From contig NZ_CP087134.1 of the NCBI RefSeq assembly GCF_020911925.1, positions 1,054,001 to 1,118,000 of the forward strand: 64,000 nt of DNA, read 5' to 3'. The first letter of the stretch is position 1, and each line of letters opens with the position of its first letter. The stretch comes from Flavobacterium cupriresistens. Its GTDB lineage: Bacteria > Bacteroidota > Bacteroidia > Flavobacteriales > Flavobacteriaceae. Positions 17,957-26,297 of this stretch are shown here, in pieces. A program made the translations under genes and the position numbers. The notes beneath the pieces are model-generated. The model searched no databases. It was not told the origin of the DNA and worked only from the letters and a program-made list of their open reading frames with translations.

Positions 17957-19218
17957 TGATGAACTTAACCATTTATAAAAGTTTTCCGTATCAGATTTTA
18001 TTTTTGCTCTGCATCGGAGTCTCTTTGTTTGCTAATTACGAACTCACTTTTGCCGTTTGGGTTTTAACTTTATTGATGACTATTAAGAGAAAATATTCTG
18101 TTACTATTATTAAATACAGTGCTATTTTTCTTACGATACTTTCAGTTGCAGTGGTTTCTACTTTATTCAGTGCGACAACCGTTTTTTTATTCATTAGAGA
18201 TTTTACCTACCTAGTTAAACCCATTTTAGGATTGGTGGTTGGGTATCAGCTTTGTAGATTTAGTAGTAAATTAGCTTTAAAGGTTATAGTGTATACCGGA
18301 TTAGCAATTGCTTTGATGCACTTGATAATGTTATTTTTTACGGTACTTGAATTTAGAACTTTAAGTGTTAATCTTTTACGGGAGCACGGGGGGTATTTTA
18401 GTGATTATGAGATTTATGTACTAATTATTCTTATTTTTTATAAAAATCTGAAAGTAGAAATTTCAAAAAATCAGAGAAGAATATTGCTGGTAATAATAGG
18501 TTTATCAAGCTTTTTGTATCTGGCGCGAACAAATTTGATTCAGTTTATAATTTTATATATAGGCTTAAAAGGATATTTAATTTATAGTAAGAGATCTTTA
18601 AAAGTAATTTTATTTGTTGCATTGGGTGCAATTATAGGTTACACGACGATTGTTTACATTAACCCAAAAAGAGAAGGGAAAGGGATACAGGCTTTTTTAT
18701 ATAAAGTAAAAATTGCTCCCGTAGAAGCTTTTAAAACAAGAATAGACAAGGATGACTGGAAAGATTTTAACGATAATTACAGATCGTTTGAAAATATAAT
18801 TGCCGTAAAACAGGTTTCAAGTAAGGGAAACAGAGCTGTTTTTTTCGGGGAAGGCTTAGGTTCGACCCTAAACTTGGGCAGAAAAGTTTGGACAAATGAT
18901 CATGAGTACGTTCAGTATATTCCTATTGTGCACAACGGATACATGACCGTGTTTTTAAAATCGGGACTATTGGGTGTTTTTTTGCTTCTTATTTTTTTGG
19001 TCGTTTTATACAGACAAAAAAGATCGGATATCGAGGCAGTACAAAGCATTAATTATTTATTAATTGGAACCAGTGTTTTCCTCATCGTTTCCAACTGGGT
19101 CTTTCTGGGATTGTATTTAAAATTGGACAATAAATCGATAATAATTGGGTTTCTGATAGCGCTTAGAGAAGTTATTATAAGGGAAAATAATCGTCAAAAA
19201 GGCATAGAAAATGAGTAG
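17956..19218 (+). CDS. O-antigen/capsule polymerase-like membrane protein (Wzy)
   Basis: 420 residues with about 10-12 membrane helices and a large loop near residues 235-320. The loop contains FFGEGLGSTLNLGRK and PIVHNGYMTVFLKSGLLGVF, a pattern common in Wzy and O-antigen ligases, where a conserved His in a H-N-x-Y/F-L motif precedes a final helix pair. The position directly between a flippase and a glycosyltransferase supports a polymerase rather than a ligase. It shares one base with the flippase and eight bases with the next gene, so the three form one operon. Confidence 0.8.
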   Translation: MMNLTIYKSFPYQILFLLCIGVSLFANYELTFAVWVLTLLMTIKRKYSVTIIKYSAIFLTILSVAVVSTLFSATTVFLFIRDFTYLVKPILGLVVGYQLCRFSSKLALKVIVYTGLAIALMHLIMLFFTVLEFRTLSVNLLREHGGYFSDYEIYVLIILIFYKNLKVEISKNQRRILLVIIGLSSFLYLARTNLIQFIILYIGLKGYLIYSKRSLKVILFVALGAIIGYTTIVYINPKREGKGIQAFLYKVKIAPVEAFKTRIDKDDWKDFNDNYRSFENIIAVKQVSSKGNRAVFFGEGLGSTLNLGRKVWTNDHEYVQYIPIVHNGYMTVFLKSGLLGVFLLLIFLVVLYRQKRSDIEAVQSINYLLIGTSVFLIVSNWVFLGLYLKLDNKSIIIGFLIALREVIIRENNRQKGIENE

Positions 19219-20326
19219 TAAAAATACCATCAGTATTTTTGTTGATTGTCATGTTTTTGACGATGGCTTTCAAGGAACAAGAACCTATTTAAAAGGGTTG
19301 TATTCTGAGCTAATCAGACAACAGGAACTTCATTTTTTTTTAGGGAGTACTAAACCGGATCACTTAGCGTCTATTTTTGGTAATCATTCAAATGTTACCT
19401 ACATAAAGTATAAATACCACAACAAATATTTGAGGTTACTCGTTGATATACCTCAAATTATCAAAAAGTATAAAATTGATTTTGCTCATTTTCAGTACAT
19501 CGTTTCCCCTCTTAAAAGGTGTAAATATATCGCTACAACCCATGACGTACTGTTTATCGATTTTCCGGGTTTCTTCCCGTTTTTTAGCAGAATGGTCAAT
19601 AGAATTGTATATAGACAAAGTGCTAAATTGGCCGATATTAGACTAACTGTTTCTGAATATTCTAAACAGCAAATCCAGCAACATTTTGGGATATCTAACT
19701 ACGAAATTACACCGAATGCCGTTGAGGACGCTTTTTTTAAGGAGTATGACAAAGAATTGATTAAAGCAAAAGTCAGAAAAGAATTCGCTTTGAATGAATA
19801 TATTATTTATGTAAGCCGATGGGAGCCAAGAAAAAATCAACAGATGGTTTTAAAAGCTTTTGTTGATTTAGAATTATATAAAAAACAGCAACTTCTTTTT
19901 TTAGGAAACCATACTATTGTTGCTCAGGAGTATAATGAAATTTATGACAAATTGAGTCCTGAAATAAAAGAGCAGGTAGTTACCTTAGAAAACACCGATT
20001 TTCAGACCATGTTGTTGTTGCTTAGAGGAGCAAATGTATCCGTTTATCCTTCTGTAGCAGAAGGTTTTGGAATTCCTCCACTGGAATCAGTAGCAGCTAA
20101 AATTCCAACAATTTGTTCGGATAAAACCGCAATGTCAGATTTTAGTTTTTTTGAGGAATTTTATTTTGACCCATACAATCAGATTGAATTTAATAAAAAA
20201 CTTCTCCAGATCTTAGAAGAAAACCGAAGTTCAGATTTTGAAATAATGGCGCAGAAGATTAAAGAAAATTACAACTGGGAAAAATCAGCGGATGTTTTAT
20301 ATCGACTAATAAAACAGTATCGCTAA
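19211..20326 (+). CDS. GT4-family glycosyltransferase
   Basis: 371 residues, GT-B fold. The C-terminal half has YIIYVSRWEPRKNQQMVLKA and the nucleotide-binding region YPSVAEGFGIPPLESVAAKI, with the E-x7-E motif of GT4 enzymes. FVDCHVFDDGFQGTRTYLKG at the start matches family members that act on polysaccharide intermediates. It transfers a sugar from an NDP-sugar at the cytoplasmic face; donor and acceptor are unknown. It overlaps wzy by eight bases and ends 13 bp from the end of an oppositely oriented gene. Confidence 0.9.
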   Translation: MSSKNTISIFVDCHVFDDGFQGTRTYLKGLYSELIRQQELHFFLGSTKPDHLASIFGNHSNVTYIKYKYHNKYLRLLVDIPQIIKKYKIDFAHFQYIVSPLKRCKYIATTHDVLFIDFPGFFPFFSRMVNRIVYRQSAKLADIRLTVSEYSKQQIQQHFGISNYEITPNAVEDAFFKEYDKELIKAKVRKEFALNEYIIYVSRWEPRKNQQMVLKAFVDLELYKKQQLLFLGNHTIVAQEYNEIYDKLSPEIKEQVVTLENTDFQTMLLLLRGANVSVYPSVAEGFGIPPLESVAAKIPTICSDKTAMSDFSFFEEFYFDPYNQIEFNKKLLQILEENRSSDFEIMAQKIKENYNWEKSADVLYRLIKQYR

Positions 20327-20339
20327 TCTGAAAGTCAAG

Positions 20340-21116
20340 TTATTGATTTTTTGCAGTGTTGCTACCAAATAATTTATTTTTTGTTTTCACTAAAAAATTA
20401 TAATTTTTAGCAAATTGTTTCTTTAAAAACGAGGCATCATCCTTAGGAAACCAATCTGTAGTTCGTGGTTTTTCAATTTGTCTTTCATGAATTTGATAGG
20501 CGTAGGTTGCAACAGACGTTCTAAAACATCCCTCAGGGAAATAGGTCATATCATATCCATGAAGTGTATAAGGGGCACATTGCTGAATAATTAAACGATT
20601 AAAAGGTACATCAAGTTCTGCTTCTTGTCCGGTTCTTAAATCGGTTATTTTTAAGCCACCCTTATACTCAGGTTTCCAATCTTTGTTCAGATACAAAAGT
20701 AAATTTAATTCCCGATACCAATTTTTGTTTAAAGGATGATAATTAAAATCTAAGTGCATGTCTAAAAAACTATTCTTCTTGCCTTGATGTAATCCTCCAC
20801 CATGATTCTTTGGGTCAACAAAAATTGTTTTTGAGGTTATATATGAAATAATTTTATTGAATCGTTCAGACGAAAGGTCGTCATATAAATCACGTAACTC
20901 AGGTCCTAGTTCCTTATAATTTGATTTTTCAAATTTATTATTTGCAAAAGAATAATCACGGCTCTTATTATTGAGTTCAGGAATGCTTTTATGCGCTTTT
21001 ATTAATTTTTCTTCTTCACAAAAGCCATCAATTATTAAATGCGGAAATGGGCTGGCAGTTAGATATTGTAAGCGCAAATCGTCTAAATGTTTTTCCAGAT
21101 ATTCAAAATTAATCAT
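20340..21116 (-). CDS. 2-oxoglutarate/Fe(II)-dependent oxygenase (prolyl-hydroxylase-like)
   Basis: 258 residues from the ATG at 21116. An earlier in-frame ATG at 21164 adds 16 residues (MIKFLLLSENNLSQQV) that do not match the family start FPHLIIDGF, so it is less likely. The iron triad is visible: H-x-D in MHLDFNYHP, the distal His in TLHGYDMTY, and the 2OG-binding Arg in CFRTSVATY. YKGGLKITD matches the Y-x-G-G motif of 2OG-FeII_Oxy_3 enzymes. It probably hydroxylates a protein or sugar-linked substrate. It is the only minus-strand gene inside the polysaccharide operon. Confidence 0.88.
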   Translation of the reverse strand: MINFEYLEKHLDDLRLQYLTASPFPHLIIDGFCEEEKLIKAHKSIPELNNKSRDYSFANNKFEKSNYKELGPELRDLYDDLSSERFNKIISYITSKTIFVDPKNHGGGLHQGKKNSFLDMHLDFNYHPLNKNWYRELNLLLYLNKDWKPEYKGGLKITDLRTGQEAELDVPFNRLIIQQCAPYTLHGYDMTYFPEGCFRTSVATYAYQIHERQIEKPRTTDWFPKDDASFLKKQFAKNYNFLVKTKNKLFGSNTAKNQ

Positions 21117-21261
21117 AACCTGCTGAGATAAATTATTCTCAGACAAAAGTAGGAATTTAATCAAACCTATTGGTTAATTAAAATTTAATTTGTTCATAAT
21201 CAATTAAATTATTTAAGAACTTTTAATTCATTATTTTTGAAGCCTGATTAAAATAATTTAA

Positions 21262-22350
21262 ATGAGAATAGCCATACTTGGAACAAGAGGAATCCCAAAT
21301 AATTATGGCGGGTTTGAACAGTTTGCCGAGTGTTTTGCTGTTTATGCAGCAGAACAAAAGCACGATGTTTATGTCTACAATTCGCATACTCATGTTTTTC
21401 AGGAAACGTATTATAAAGGGGTGAATATTATTCATCAATACGATCCGGAAAATAAAATAGGTACCGCAGGACAATTTATTTATGACCTTAATTGTATTCT
21501 GGATTCCAGAAAAAGAAATTTTGATGTTATTCTGCAATTGGGGTACACAAGTAGTTCGATATGGTCTTTTTTATTACCAAAAAAATCAATTATCATTACT
21601 AATATGGATGGATTGGAATGGAAGAGAAGTAAATACTCTAAAATAACCCAAAAATTTCTAAAGATAGCTGAAAAAAAAGCAGTCAAAAGTAGTGATCATT
21701 TGGTTGCAGATTCGCTTGGAATTAAACAATATTTAAAAGAGATATACCATAAAGACGCGGTCTATATTGCTTATGGCGCTGAGGTATTTTTAGATCCACA
21801 ACAGGATTTACTTTCACAATATAATGTTGAAAAAAACAATTACAACTTGCTAATAGCACGTTTTGAGCCTGAAAATAATATTGAAATGATTTTGGACGGA
21901 GTTGTTGATAGTCAAAATGATAAAATAATATTGGTTGTAGGAAATAATGATAATGGTTTTGGAAAATATCTCAAAAAGAAGTTTTCTAACAATCAAAAGA
22001 TACGTTTTACAGGAGGAATTTATAACAAAGAGCATCTGGATAATTTGAGATATTTCTCCACGATTTATTTTCATGGACATTCAGTTGGAGGAACAAACCC
22101 TTCTTTACTGGAAGCAATGGCGGCTAAAACATTAATTGTGGCACATAACAATGAATTTAATCGCGCTATTTTACAGGAAAATGCATTTTACTTTTCGAAT
22201 GCTACTGAAGTTAAATGTATTATCGAAACAGTAAAAAGAAAGGATTATGAACAAATTGTTCAGGATAACTTTGATACTATAATTAAAGAGTTTAATTGGG
22301 AAAAAATAAATGAATCATACCTTAGTTTATTCGAAAAAAGTCTTCAATAA
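21262..22350 (+). CDS. Glycosyltransferase with DUF1972 N-terminal domain (rhamnosyltransferase-like)
   Basis: 362 residues, GT-B fold. The N-terminus AILGTRGIPNNYGGFEQFAE is the diagnostic start of the DUF1972 domain found in WchF-type rhamnosyltransferases and relatives. MDGLEWKRSKYSK follows the same family pattern. The C-terminal GT1/GT4 domain has LLIARFEPENNIEMIL and HGHSVGGTNPSLLEAMAAKT. The donor could be dTDP-rhamnose, but no rhamnose biosynthesis genes are in the window. It overlaps the next gene by 41 bases if that gene starts at 22310. Confidence 0.88.
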   Translation: MRIAILGTRGIPNNYGGFEQFAECFAVYAAEQKHDVYVYNSHTHVFQETYYKGVNIIHQYDPENKIGTAGQFIYDLNCILDSRKRNFDVILQLGYTSSSIWSFLLPKKSIIITNMDGLEWKRSKYSKITQKFLKIAEKKAVKSSDHLVADSLGIKQYLKEIYHKDAVYIAYGAEVFLDPQQDLLSQYNVEKNNYNLLIARFEPENNIEMILDGVVDSQNDKIILVVGNNDNGFGKYLKKKFSNNQKIRFTGGIYNKEHLDNLRYFSTIYFHGHSVGGTNPSLLEAMAAKTLIVAHNNEFNRAILQENAFYFSNATEVKCIIETVKRKDYEQIVQDNFDTIIKEFNWEKINESYLSLFEKSLQ

Positions 22351-23626
22351 AATTGATGAATTGTGGAAAAATAAGACTTTGCTGGTTTATTTTTTAACAG
22401 CAATGCTGATTACACTTCCAATGGAATATATAATTGGCAGCTTGACTTGCATACTTTTTTTAATTGTTTCTTTTTCCAAATTCAAAAAAGCAAATTTTTC
22501 AATTTCCGGAGCGTTAATACTTCCAATACTATTGTATGGGGTAATGCTTGAGTCACTCATTTGGACATTAGACAGTAAATTAACAATTAGAGGATTGCAA
22601 AAAGAAGTGCTGTTTTTTCTGATTCCGTTAGCTTTTTGCGGATTGCCGAAAATAAATCGCAATCATGTAAATAAGGTTTTTAATTACTTCAGTTTTGCAA
22701 TGGTTGGTTTTGCCGTCTTTTATTTTTTAAAAGCGATTGTAAAATTTTTGGTATCAGGAAACGCAAATGTTTTTTTCTATCACGAGCTAGTCACATTAAA
22801 GTTAAATGCAATTTACGTTGCTGTTTTTGCTTCTTTAGGAATGTTTTTTTTTCTGGTTAAGAAGAATAAATTATTTGTTGATAAAGTTGGTTTTGCAATT
22901 CTTATTGTCTTTATAATCTTATTGTCATCTAAGAATATTATTATTGTCGATTTGGTTATGATAATGATTTATTATTTCTTTTTTTCTGCAGTTTCCAGAA
23001 AAACAAAAACGATATTAGTCTCGACGGTAATTACGGTGTTTTTAAGTTCGATATTTTTAATTAAGCCAGTCAGAGACAGGTTCATGATTGAGTTTGAAAC
23101 AATATTTGTTGATAGCTCCTTAAAGAAAGCTACTGAAGAAAATCAGGGACCGATTTATAATATAAGTTTGAAACAAGCTTGGAACCAGGATAAATTTCAA
23201 CAGAATGATTTTTTCCCTGGAGCAGCTTTTCGGGTTTTTCAGATTAGAATTTTTAAAGAAATGCTTCAGGAGGATGCTATTTTTTTTACAGGATTTGGAT
23301 TAGATGCTTCGCAGAATAAAATAAGAGAAAAAGTAAAAGAGTATAATTTGCACTCCAGTTATGGAGAATTTAATTTTCATAATGAATATGTTCAAATATT
23401 TTCAGAACTCGGGATACTTGGTTTTTTAATCGTTGTCAGTATGTTGTTTATTTCGATAAAAAAAGGGATCAGGTATAAAGATTTTCTACTTATTTCTTTT
23501 TCTGTAACTATGACCGTTTTATTTTTAAGCGAATCTTTTTTGAGTAGACAGAGAGGAATAATTTTCTTTATAGTTATTTACTGTATGTTTAGCGTAGCTA
23601 ATTATGCTGATGAACAGAAAATATAG
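22310..23626 (+). CDS. O-antigen ligase/polymerase family membrane protein
   Basis: 438 residues and about 11 helices. The last third has FFTGFGLDASQNK, FNFHNEYVQIFSELGILGFL and LSESFLSRQRG, the pattern of the Wzy_C/WaaL family. With a separate Wzy-like gene upstream, this is a candidate ligase, though two polymerases cannot be ruled out. The ATG at 22310 gives a 41-base overlap with the glycosyltransferase; a TTG at 22361, 11 bp after the stop at 22350, would remove 17 residues and still keep the first helix. A terminator follows at 23766. Confidence 0.85.
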   Translation: MNHTLVYSKKVFNKIDELWKNKTLLVYFLTAMLITLPMEYIIGSLTCILFLIVSFSKFKKANFSISGALILPILLYGVMLESLIWTLDSKLTIRGLQKEVLFFLIPLAFCGLPKINRNHVNKVFNYFSFAMVGFAVFYFLKAIVKFLVSGNANVFFYHELVTLKLNAIYVAVFASLGMFFFLVKKNKLFVDKVGFAILIVFIILLSSKNIIIVDLVMIMIYYFFFSAVSRKTKTILVSTVITVFLSSIFLIKPVRDRFMIEFETIFVDSSLKKATEENQGPIYNISLKQAWNQDKFQQNDFFPGAAFRVFQIRIFKEMLQEDAIFFTGFGLDASQNKIREKVKEYNLHSSYGEFNFHNEYVQIFSELGILGFLIVVSMLFISIKKGIRYKDFLLISFSVTMTVLFLSESFLSRQRGIIFFIVIYCMFSVANYADEQKI

Positions 23627-23765
23627 AGATAAAAGCACTATTTTCAGAAGCTAAGGTTAGTCTTTTGATCCAAAAAGAGAATAATCAGCTTTTGGACTAA
23701 ATACTTTAGAACTTTTTTCTGCATTAGTATAATAGTAATGAATAATAAATTTTTAAAGAATTTAT

Positions 23766-23800
23766 AAAACTGTCCAAATTAATTTAGACAGTTTTTTTTT
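23766..23800 (+). terminator. Terminator after the O-antigen ligase gene
   Basis: AAACTGTCCAAATT / AATTTAGACAGTTT arms with one mismatch and effectively no loop bases beyond the turn, then a run of T. It separates the ligase from uxs. Confidence 0.75.
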
Positions 23801-23829
23801 AGAATAGTTTTTATAATTTTCAAATAAGT

Positions 23830-23837
23830 TACATTTG
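23830..23837 (+). promoter_or_regulatory. -7 box TACATTTG upstream of uxs
   Basis: Matches TAnnTTTG, 19 bp before the uxs ATG at 23857, just after the terminator. No convincing -33 element. Confidence 0.5.
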
Positions 23838-23856
23838 CGATGTATAAATAATTACT

Positions 23857-24840
23857 ATGAAAAGAATACTTATCACCGGGGCAGCAGGATTTTTAGGATC
23901 GCATTTGTGCGATCGATTCATCAAAGAAGGCTATTATGTTGTTGGAATGGATAATCTGATTACGGGAGATCTTAAAAATATTGAGCATTTATTCAAATTA
24001 GAACATTTCGAATTTTACCATCACGATATTACCAAATTTGTTCACATTCCGGGTGATTTAGATTATATACTACATTTTGCTTCGCCGGCGAGCCCTATTG
24101 ACTATTTAAAAATTCCGATTCAGACCTTAAAAGTAGGTTCGTTGGGAACACATAATTTGTTAGGTTTAGCCCGAGTAAAAAAAGCCAGGATTCTGATTGC
24201 ATCAACTTCAGAAGTTTATGGAGATCCTTTGGTTCATCCTCAGACAGAAGAATATTACGGAAACGTAAATACAATCGGGCCACGTGGTGTTTATGACGAG
24301 GCGAAACGTTTTCAGGAGTCGATCACTATGGCATATCATACTTTCCATGGTGTAGAAACCAGAATTGTGCGTATTTTTAATACGTATGGACCTAGAATGC
24401 GACTCAATGACGGTCGTGTAATTCCTGCGTTTATCGGACAGGCACTTCGCGGAGAAGATTTGACGATTTTTGGAGATGGAATGCAAACACGTTCGTTTTG
24501 TTATGTGGATGATCAGGTAGAAGGAATTTTCAGATTACTGCATTCTGATTATGTGTATCCTGTAAATATTGGAAATCCGGATGAAATCACAATTAAGGAT
24601 TTTGCAGAAGAAATCATTAAATTGACAGGAACCAATCAAAAGGTAGTCTACCATCCATTACCAATAAATGATCCCTTACAACGTCAGCCAGACACCACAA
24701 AAGCAAAAGAACTATTGGGCTGGGAAGCAAAAGTAAATCGTTCGGAAGGAATGAAAATTACGTATGATTATTTCAGATCCCTTTCTCCGGAAGAACTTTC
24801 TAAAGAGGAACACAAAGATTTCTCCAGTTATATAAAATAA
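23857..24840 (+). CDS. uxs: UDP-glucuronate decarboxylase (UDP-xylose synthase)
   Basis: 327 residues, extended SDR. The NAD motif is [14 protein letters not shown], the catalytic Tyr-x3-Lys lies in [14 protein letters not shown], which with its Gly-Pro-Arg prefix is the Uxs signature, and IFNTYGPRM and [11 protein letters not shown] follow. It converts UDP-glucuronate to UDP-xylose with release of CO2, supplying xylose for a surface glycan. The enzyme making UDP-glucuronate (Ugd) is not in the window. The gene has its own promoter box and is followed by a terminator, so it can be expressed apart from the wzx/wzy operon. Confidence 0.93.
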   Translation: MKRILITGAAGFLGSHLCDRFIKEGYYVVGMDNLITGDLKNIEHLFKLEHFEFYHHDITKFVHIPGDLDYILHFASPASPIDYLKIPIQTLKVGSLGTHNLLGLARVKKARILIASTSEVYGDPLVHPQTEEYYGNVNTIGPRGVYDEAKRFQESITMAYHTFHGVETRIVRIFNTYGPRMRLNDGRVIPAFIGQALRGEDLTIFGDGMQTRSFCYVDDQVEGIFRLLHSDYVYPVNIGNPDEITIKDFAEEIIKLTGTNQKVVYHPLPINDPLQRQPDTTKAKELLGWEAKVNRSEGMKITYDYFRSLSPEELSKEEHKDFSSYIK

Positions 24841-24851
24841 TACACTTCATA

Positions 24852-24892
24852 CAGTCCGGATTTCTTAATTGAATTCGGACTGATTTTTTTTT
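24852..24892 (+). terminator. Terminator after uxs
   Basis: CAGTCCGGATT / AATTCGGACTG arms (one mismatch) with a TCTTAATTG loop, then TTTTTTTTT. Lies 11 bp after the uxs stop. Confidence 0.8.
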
Positions 24893-24927
24893 AATTAAAA
24901 AATATAAATTCCGATAGTCGTCGTCAA

Positions 24928-25695
24928 ATGAATGAATTAGTATCGATTATAATACCCACCTATAATACTGAAAAGTTCATCAGAGCAACTTTAGAATCAG
25001 TTCAGAATCAAAGTTATCAAAACTGGGAAGCAATTTTGGTTGATGATGCTTCAACGGATCAAACGGTCGCTATTATTGCGGAATTTGCTCGAAACGACAA
25101 CAGAATAAAATTTTTTCAGTTAGCGAAGAACTCTGGAAATGGTTTTGCGAGAAATGTAGCCTTAGAAAAAGCCACAGGAAAATATATTGCCTATCTCGAT
25201 GCCGATGACTTATGGTTTCCGGAAAAGCTGGAAAAACAAATCTGGTTTTTAAAAGCAAACAATTTGCCTTTTACCTTTTCATTTTATGATTGTATAGACG
25301 AAGAAGGCAATGATTTAAACAGAAGAGTAGAAGCACCATTAAAGCTAACTTATAAGCAATTATTTTACTGCAATTATGTCGGTAATTTAACGGCAATTTA
25401 CGATACAGCTTATTTTGGAAAAATTACCTTGCCAGCCTCTCAGAAAAGGCAAGATTGGCGTTTATGGCTAACGATTTTAAAACAGATCAAAACAACCAGA
25501 CCAGTTGCGGAACCTTTGGCTTTTTATAGAATTAGAAAAGATTCTATTTCATCTTCAAAATTCAAATTGATTAAACACAATTTTGGCGTTTACAGAGGAT
25601 TTCACGGTTATAACTTTGTGTTTTCTCTTTTGTTGATGACAAGATTTTTATTTACGCAGTTGGTTATAAAACCTCGATATATAAAGAATAAATAG
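24928..25695 (+). CDS. GT2-family glycosyltransferase
   Basis: 255 residues, GT-A fold. VSIIIPTYNTEKFIRATLES is the standard start; VDDASTDQT holds the nucleotide-contacting Asp, and YLDADDLW is the DXD metal site. QKRQDWRLWLTIL follows the pattern of family members that decorate polysaccharides. It acts in the cytoplasm on a lipid-linked acceptor; the sugar is unknown. It lies after uxs with its own spacing. The gene after it, on the other strand, is unrelated. Confidence 0.92.
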   Translation: MNELVSIIIPTYNTEKFIRATLESVQNQSYQNWEAILVDDASTDQTVAIIAEFARNDNRIKFFQLAKNSGNGFARNVALEKATGKYIAYLDADDLWFPEKLEKQIWFLKANNLPFTFSFYDCIDEEGNDLNRRVEAPLKLTYKQLFYCNYVGNLTAIYDTAYFGKITLPASQKRQDWRLWLTILKQIKTTRPVAEPLAFYRIRKDSISSSKFKLIKHNFGVYRGFHGYNFVFSLLLMTRFLFTQLVIKPRYIKNK

Positions 25696-25734
25696 AGTAA
25701 GATCGGAGGTTGTAATTTGTAACCTTAAAGAGTA

Positions 25735-26262
25735 TTATTTTTTATAACCAATTTTAATTCTTTCACTTTCGTTTTCCTTTTTCTCCGTTAATTCATCTAA
25801 GTAGCTAAAAACCAATTCTATATTTTTATCGTGATTTTCTAATTTCTTTTGAATTTGGAGAATATCAATTTTCATTTCTGTGGTACCTAAAAGCAATTCT
25901 CTCACTTTTGTGAAAATGCGCATAATTTGAATATTAGTTTGGATTGCTTTATCGCTTTTCAAAACACTTGAAAGCATTAAAATTCCGTGTTCTGTAAATG
26001 CCATTGGAGCATAACGTAAACCCATCTTATCAGAATTGGAGGTCACAAACTGTGACCTCCAATTTTTAAACTCTGATTCATTAAGTTCAAACATAAAATC
26101 TTCTGGAAATCGAGATAAATTTCTTTTAACAGCTTGTTTTAAAACCTTTGTTTCAACACCATAGAGCATCGCAAGATCACGATCAAGCATTATTTTTTGA
26201 TTGCGAATAAAGTATATTTTGTTAGAAATTGTTTCTTCCGGAAGTAAAGATAGATCGTCCAT
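25735..26262 (-). CDS. ORF6N domain-containing protein
   Basis: 175 residues. The start ISNKIYFIRNQKIMLDRDLA, AMLYGVETKVLKQAVKRN and RFPEDFMFEL form the ORF6N (KilA-N/Bro-related) DNA-binding domain, and MGLRYAPMAFTEHGILMLSS completes it. The C-terminal 60 residues are a coiled coil. Such genes occur in several copies in Bacteroidetes and derive from phage regulators; no other phage gene is nearby. The codons for NWRSQFVTSN overlap a perfect inverted repeat at 26034-26064. Role unknown; a regulator is the default inference. Confidence 0.88.
   Translation of the reverse strand: MDDLSLLPEETISNKIYFIRNQKIMLDRDLAMLYGVETKVLKQAVKRNLSRFPEDFMFELNESEFKNWRSQFVTSNSDKMGLRYAPMAFTEHGILMLSSVLKSDKAIQTNIQIMRIFTKVRELLLGTTEMKIDILQIQKKLENHDKNIELVFSYLDELTEKKENESERIKIGYKK
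26034..26064. repeat. Perfect 13-bp-arm palindrome inside the ORF6N gene
   Basis: AATTGGAGGTCAC / GTGACCTCCAATT with a 5-base AAACT loop. It encodes residues NWRSQFVTSN of the ORF6N protein on the minus strand. Such exact symmetry is unusual within coding sequence. It may be an operator for the protein itself, a recombination or recoding site, or chance. Confidence 0.75.
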
Positions 26263-26297
26263 AAGTTTTTAATTGAAAAACAAATGTAAGATTTTAT

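Noticed and set aside
16105..22662. Mobile element inside the polysaccharide locus
   Set aside because: No transposase, integrase or target-site duplication was seen; the minus-strand oxygenase and ORF6N gene alone do not show transfer.
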